From assembly GCA_024696005.1 (NCBI GenBank), contig JAILHF010000011.1, forward strand, positions 62,001 through 126,000: DNA of 64,000 nucleotides, written 5' to 3'. This stretch comes from Lachnospiraceae bacterium. GTDB taxonomy: Bacteria; Bacillota; Clostridia; Lachnospirales; Lachnospiraceae. The notes below the pieces were generated by a model. That model did not search any database and was not told the origin of the DNA. It saw nothing but the letters and a program-made list of their open reading frames with translations. A program made the translations under genes and the position numbers. Positions 61,865-64,000 of this stretch are shown here, one piece after another; positions within the stretch are counted from its first letter, which is position 1; every line of letters begins with the position of its first letter.

Positions 61865-61893
61865 TTGAAACTTATTTCCAAATGGCATAAAAT
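61865..61893 (+). promoter_or_regulatory. Promoter of the ComEA-like gene
   Basis: TTGAAA (61865-61870), 17-base spacer, TAAAAT (61888-61893). Confidence 0.6.
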
Positions 61894-61955
61894 ATCTAAC
61901 AGGTGATCTCTGAGAAGGCCTTTGCCGCGTTTTATTCGCGATAAAGGAGCAGATC

Positions 61956-62546
61956 ATGAAAAAACAAATAGTACGAGTTCTCGTTTTATGGGCTGTGAGC
62001 CTGTTTCTGCTGATGGGGTGCGGATCCGCACAGGCTTATCTGGACCAACAGATCGAAAAGGCAGGGGAATCGGATGCTTTGCCGACTTTGGGGGAGACAA
62101 ATGGCGGGGCGCCCGAAGATGCCGATGCATGCTGCGTTCATGTCAGCGGAGCGGTAGCCGTTCCCGGTGTTTATGTGCTCGGTCCGGGAAGCAGGCTGAT
62201 CGATGCGGTGAACATGGCCGGCGGTTTTACGGAAGAGGCGGATGAGGATTATCTGAATCTGGCCGCCGTGGTCGCGGACGGACAACAGTATCATGTCCCG
62301 ACGAAAGAGGAAACGGAAGGCCTTGCGGAGCAGTCCGGGGTAACGGCGGACGGACTGGTGGACATCAACCGGGCCGGAGCGGAGGAGCTCATGAGCCTGA
62401 CCGGGATAGGGCCGGGGAAGGCGCAGGCGATCCTCGAGTATCGTGAGGAACACGGGTCTTTTGCTTCGACGGAAGAGCTCATGAATGTTTCCGGCATCGG
62501 GGAATCCAGCTTTAACAAGCTCAGGGACGAGATCGTGGTGAGATAG
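61956..62546 (+). CDS. comEA: ComEA-like DNA-binding lipoprotein
   Basis: A 196-residue protein: signal peptide with a lipobox-like LLMGC, an SLBB-type domain (about residues 62-112, CCVHVSGAVAVPGVYVLGPG), and a C-terminal helix-hairpin-helix DNA-binding domain (VDINRAGAEELMSLTGIGPGKAQAILEYREEHG and LMNVSGIGESSFNKLRDEI). This is the ComEA layout; ComEA binds incoming double-stranded DNA in transformation. Most relatives use an N-terminal membrane helix, while here a lipid anchor is likely. AAAGGAG precedes the ATG. Confidence 0.88.
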   Translation: MKKQIVRVLVLWAVSLFLLMGCGSAQAYLDQQIEKAGESDALPTLGETNGGAPEDADACCVHVSGAVAVPGVYVLGPGSRLIDAVNMAGGFTEEADEDYLNLAAVVADGQQYHVPTKEETEGLAEQSGVTADGLVDINRAGAEELMSLTGIGPGKAQAILEYREEHGSFASTEELMNVSGIGESSFNKLRDEIVVR

Positions 62547-62610
62547 TTACCGCTTGACGATAACGCAAGTCGGGGGCGGCAGGAAGCCGCAAGAGTGACC
62601 GGAGGGAAAG

Positions 62611-63303
62611 ATGGCAGAACGGATTTTGATCGTGGATGACGAAAAAGCGATCGTTAAAGGTTTGCGATACAGCATCGAGCAGGACGGCATGGAAACGGAT
62701 GAGGCGTATGACGGCGAGGAAGCGCTTGCGCTGGCAAGGAGCAATCATTACGACCTGGTGCTTCTGGATCTGATGCTTCCGAAGATAGACGGCATGGAGG
62801 TGTGCAGGCAGATCCGCGAGTTTTCGGATGTGCCGATCATCTTCCTGACAGCGAAGGATACGGACATGGACAAGATCATGGGCTTTGAATCCGGAGCCGA
62901 TGATTATATCACCAAGCCCTTCAACATCCTGGAGGTCAAGGCGAGGATCCGCGTGTTCGTGCGCCGTTCGCGCAAAAAGGAAAGCCCGGCGGCCGTAAAG
63001 AGCAGCGTGATCGAGAACGGGGAATTCCGTTTCGACATCGAGAACCGCCGCCTGTTCATCCGCGGAGAAGAGATCAACCTCACCTCCAAGGAATTTGACA
63101 TTCTGGAACTCCTGGTCACCCATCCCGGCAAGGTATACAGCAGGGAGAACTTAAAGGAGCTGGTCTGGGGAAAAGAGTACAGCGGGGATGCCCGCACGGT
63201 CGATGTGCACGTGCGGCGTCTGCGCGAAAAGATCGAGGAAACTCCCGGAGCACCGAAATATGTGCAGACAAAATGGGGAGTGGGATATTTCTATAAGGGA
63301 TGA
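62611..63303 (+). CDS. OmpR/PhoB-family response regulator
   Basis: A 230-residue two-domain regulator. The receiver domain has the acidic pair DD at 10-11 (LIVDDEKA), phospho-acceptor Asp in LLDLMLPKIDG near residue 53, Thr in LTAKD and Lys in TKPFN. The C-terminal winged helix (about 130-228) ends with YVQTKWGVGYFYKG, typical of the PhoB/WalR group. The cognate sensor kinase gene overlaps its stop by four bases. Target genes unknown. GGAGGG precedes the ATG. Confidence 0.93.
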   Translation: MAERILIVDDEKAIVKGLRYSIEQDGMETDEAYDGEEALALARSNHYDLVLLDLMLPKIDGMEVCRQIREFSDVPIIFLTAKDTDMDKIMGFESGADDYITKPFNILEVKARIRVFVRRSRKKESPAAVKSSVIENGEFRFDIENRRLFIRGEEINLTSKEFDILELLVTHPGKVYSRENLKELVWGKEYSGDARTVDVHVRRLREKIEETPGAPKYVQTKWGVGYFYKG

Positions 63304-64000
63304 AAAGATTTCCGTTTTTAAAGAGCTTCCGGCTCAGGGTATTTCTTCTCATTCTGTTGAGCGGACTGGTCCTGGTGAACGTGATGCGTTACGGCATGGT
63401 GTCCAATCTGTACGGACGCCTGATCGAGTCGCAGACCATGGATATGACCGAACAGGTCCGGATCTGCGCCAACAGCATGAAGAACTACGACTTCTTTCGT
63501 GACGCTTCTTCCGAAGCGATCAATGTGCAGCTTGCACAGCTTTCCCGGATCTACGAAGGGCGCATCCTGGTCATGGACCGGGGTTTTAGCGTGATCGCCG
63601 ACACCTATGACATCAGTCTGGGCAAGATCATGATCGGTGAAGAGGTGATCCGCGCCTATCGGAGTGAGACGGTCGTCTCGAATCACGACAAAGGGACACG
63701 CTATATCGAGGTCGCCATCCCTGTGACCGAAAATGATGTGCAGACCGGAGAGACCGAGGTGCTTGGCGTGATCCTTGCGAGCGCTTCGACGGACGAGATC
63801 CGGCGCAACATGAGCGACATCCAGCGGCGCGGGTGGATCATCGAGATCGTGCTCGTGGTGCTTCTGATCGGGGCGGCGGCTCTGAGCGCCTCGCTTTCGG
63901 TGCGGCCTTTCGAGCGCGTTACCAAAGCGATCGCCGGTGTGGTGAGTTTTGAGGAGGACGTTCCGCTGGTCTCGGACTACAAGGAGACGACAGAGATCGT
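63300..64000 (+). CDS. Sensor histidine kinase, N-terminal part (cut by window edge)
   Basis: The frame starts at ATG 63300, overlapping the response regulator stop, and remains open to the end of the window (233 residues visible). It shows an N-terminal membrane helix (FRLRVFLLILLSGLVLVNVM), an extracytoplasmic sensor domain of ~145 residues, a second helix (WIIEIVLVVLLIGAAALSASL) and the start of a HAMP-like region (SVRPFERVTKAIAGV). The catalytic HisKA/HATPase domains lie beyond the edge. The pairing with the upstream regulator and the WalK/PhoR-like topology support the call. Confidence 0.88.
   Translation, partial: MKRFPFLKSFRLRVFLLILLSGLVLVNVMRYGMVSNLYGRLIESQTMDMTEQVRICANSMKNYDFFRDASSEAINVQLAQLSRIYEGRILVMDRGFSVIADTYDISLGKIMIGEEVIRAYRSETVVSNHDKGTRYIEVAIPVTENDVQTGETEVLGVILASASTDEIRRNMSDIQRRGWIIEIVLVVLLIGAAALSASLSVRPFERVTKAIAGVVSFEEDVPLVSDYKETTEI

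Noticed and set aside
58330-61881. Very long open frame on the - strand across argB, argD and the binding-protein gene (1183 codons)
   Set aside because: It lies fully opposite well-recognised genes, its translation is rich in His, Arg and Leu without family motifs, and it has no ribosome binding site. It arises from the codon bias of G+C-rich genes on the other strand.

Overview
The window looks like chromosomal DNA of a G+C-rich member of the Clostridia, most likely Lachnospiraceae. This is inference from gene content and style: strong purine-rich ribosome binding sites, SpoVB-like flippase, TPM/zinc-ribbon pair, AzlCD, DUF2812, an XRE regulator beside a GH9 cellulase, and a PurO/PurV-type split of purine synthesis. 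About 50 protein genes are packed closely, mostly on the + strand. I see no rRNA, tRNA, CRISPR array, insertion sequence or phage genes.

Layout. 1-9.9 kb: a zinc-ribbon membrane protein cut by the left edge, a TPM-domain protein, a DtxR/MntR regulator divergent from a MATE exporter, IMP cyclohydrolase plus a stand-alone AICAR formyltransferase, an ABC exporter on the - strand, and a DUF2812 protein. 9.9-10.85 kb: a non-coding accessory island with a long inverted repeat, three 40-bp tandem repeats and an AT-rich array of at least ten same-direction TTTACATAA-like 9-mers that stops at the promoter of a nuclease-helicase gene. 13.5-19.7 kb: GH13 amylase, valS, small and TPR proteins. 19.7-23.6 kb: potABCD. 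23.6-27.6 kb: a large unrecognised GNAT/coiled-coil/membrane protein coupled to a ThiT-like membrane protein. 27.6-30.4 kb: azlCD and a lipoprotein.

30.4-36.8 kb holds an F-type ATP synthase operon, atpB-E-F-A-G-D-C. There is no atpH. Instead the alpha subunit carries an N-terminal domain that resembles the C-terminal domain of the delta subunit, and subunit c has a long signal-peptide-like extension. I consider this the most striking item in the window. 36.8-49 kb: flippase, an EAL-type phosphodiesterase overlapping tail to tail with a membrane-anchored GH9 cellulase, an XRE regulator, ridA, argG, and the TrkA/TrkH potassium system. 49-53 kb: a NatA/NatB/NatB-like exporter behind a strong promoter with a palindromic operator. 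53-62 kb: arginine genes argJ, argB and argD, with a divergent GT39-like gene, an RNA methyltransferase and a decayed AT-rich patch between argJ and argB; then a tethered solute-binding protein and a ComEA-like lipoprotein. 62.6 kb to the end: a response regulator and a sensor kinase cut by the right edge.

A recurring regulatory theme: four genes (MATE, nuclease-helicase, EAL protein, GT39-like) have a -35/17/-10 promoter whose -10 box ends exactly seven bases before ATG with no ribosome binding site, which predicts leaderless messages. Functional calls rest on reading motifs by eye; no database search or folding program was run.
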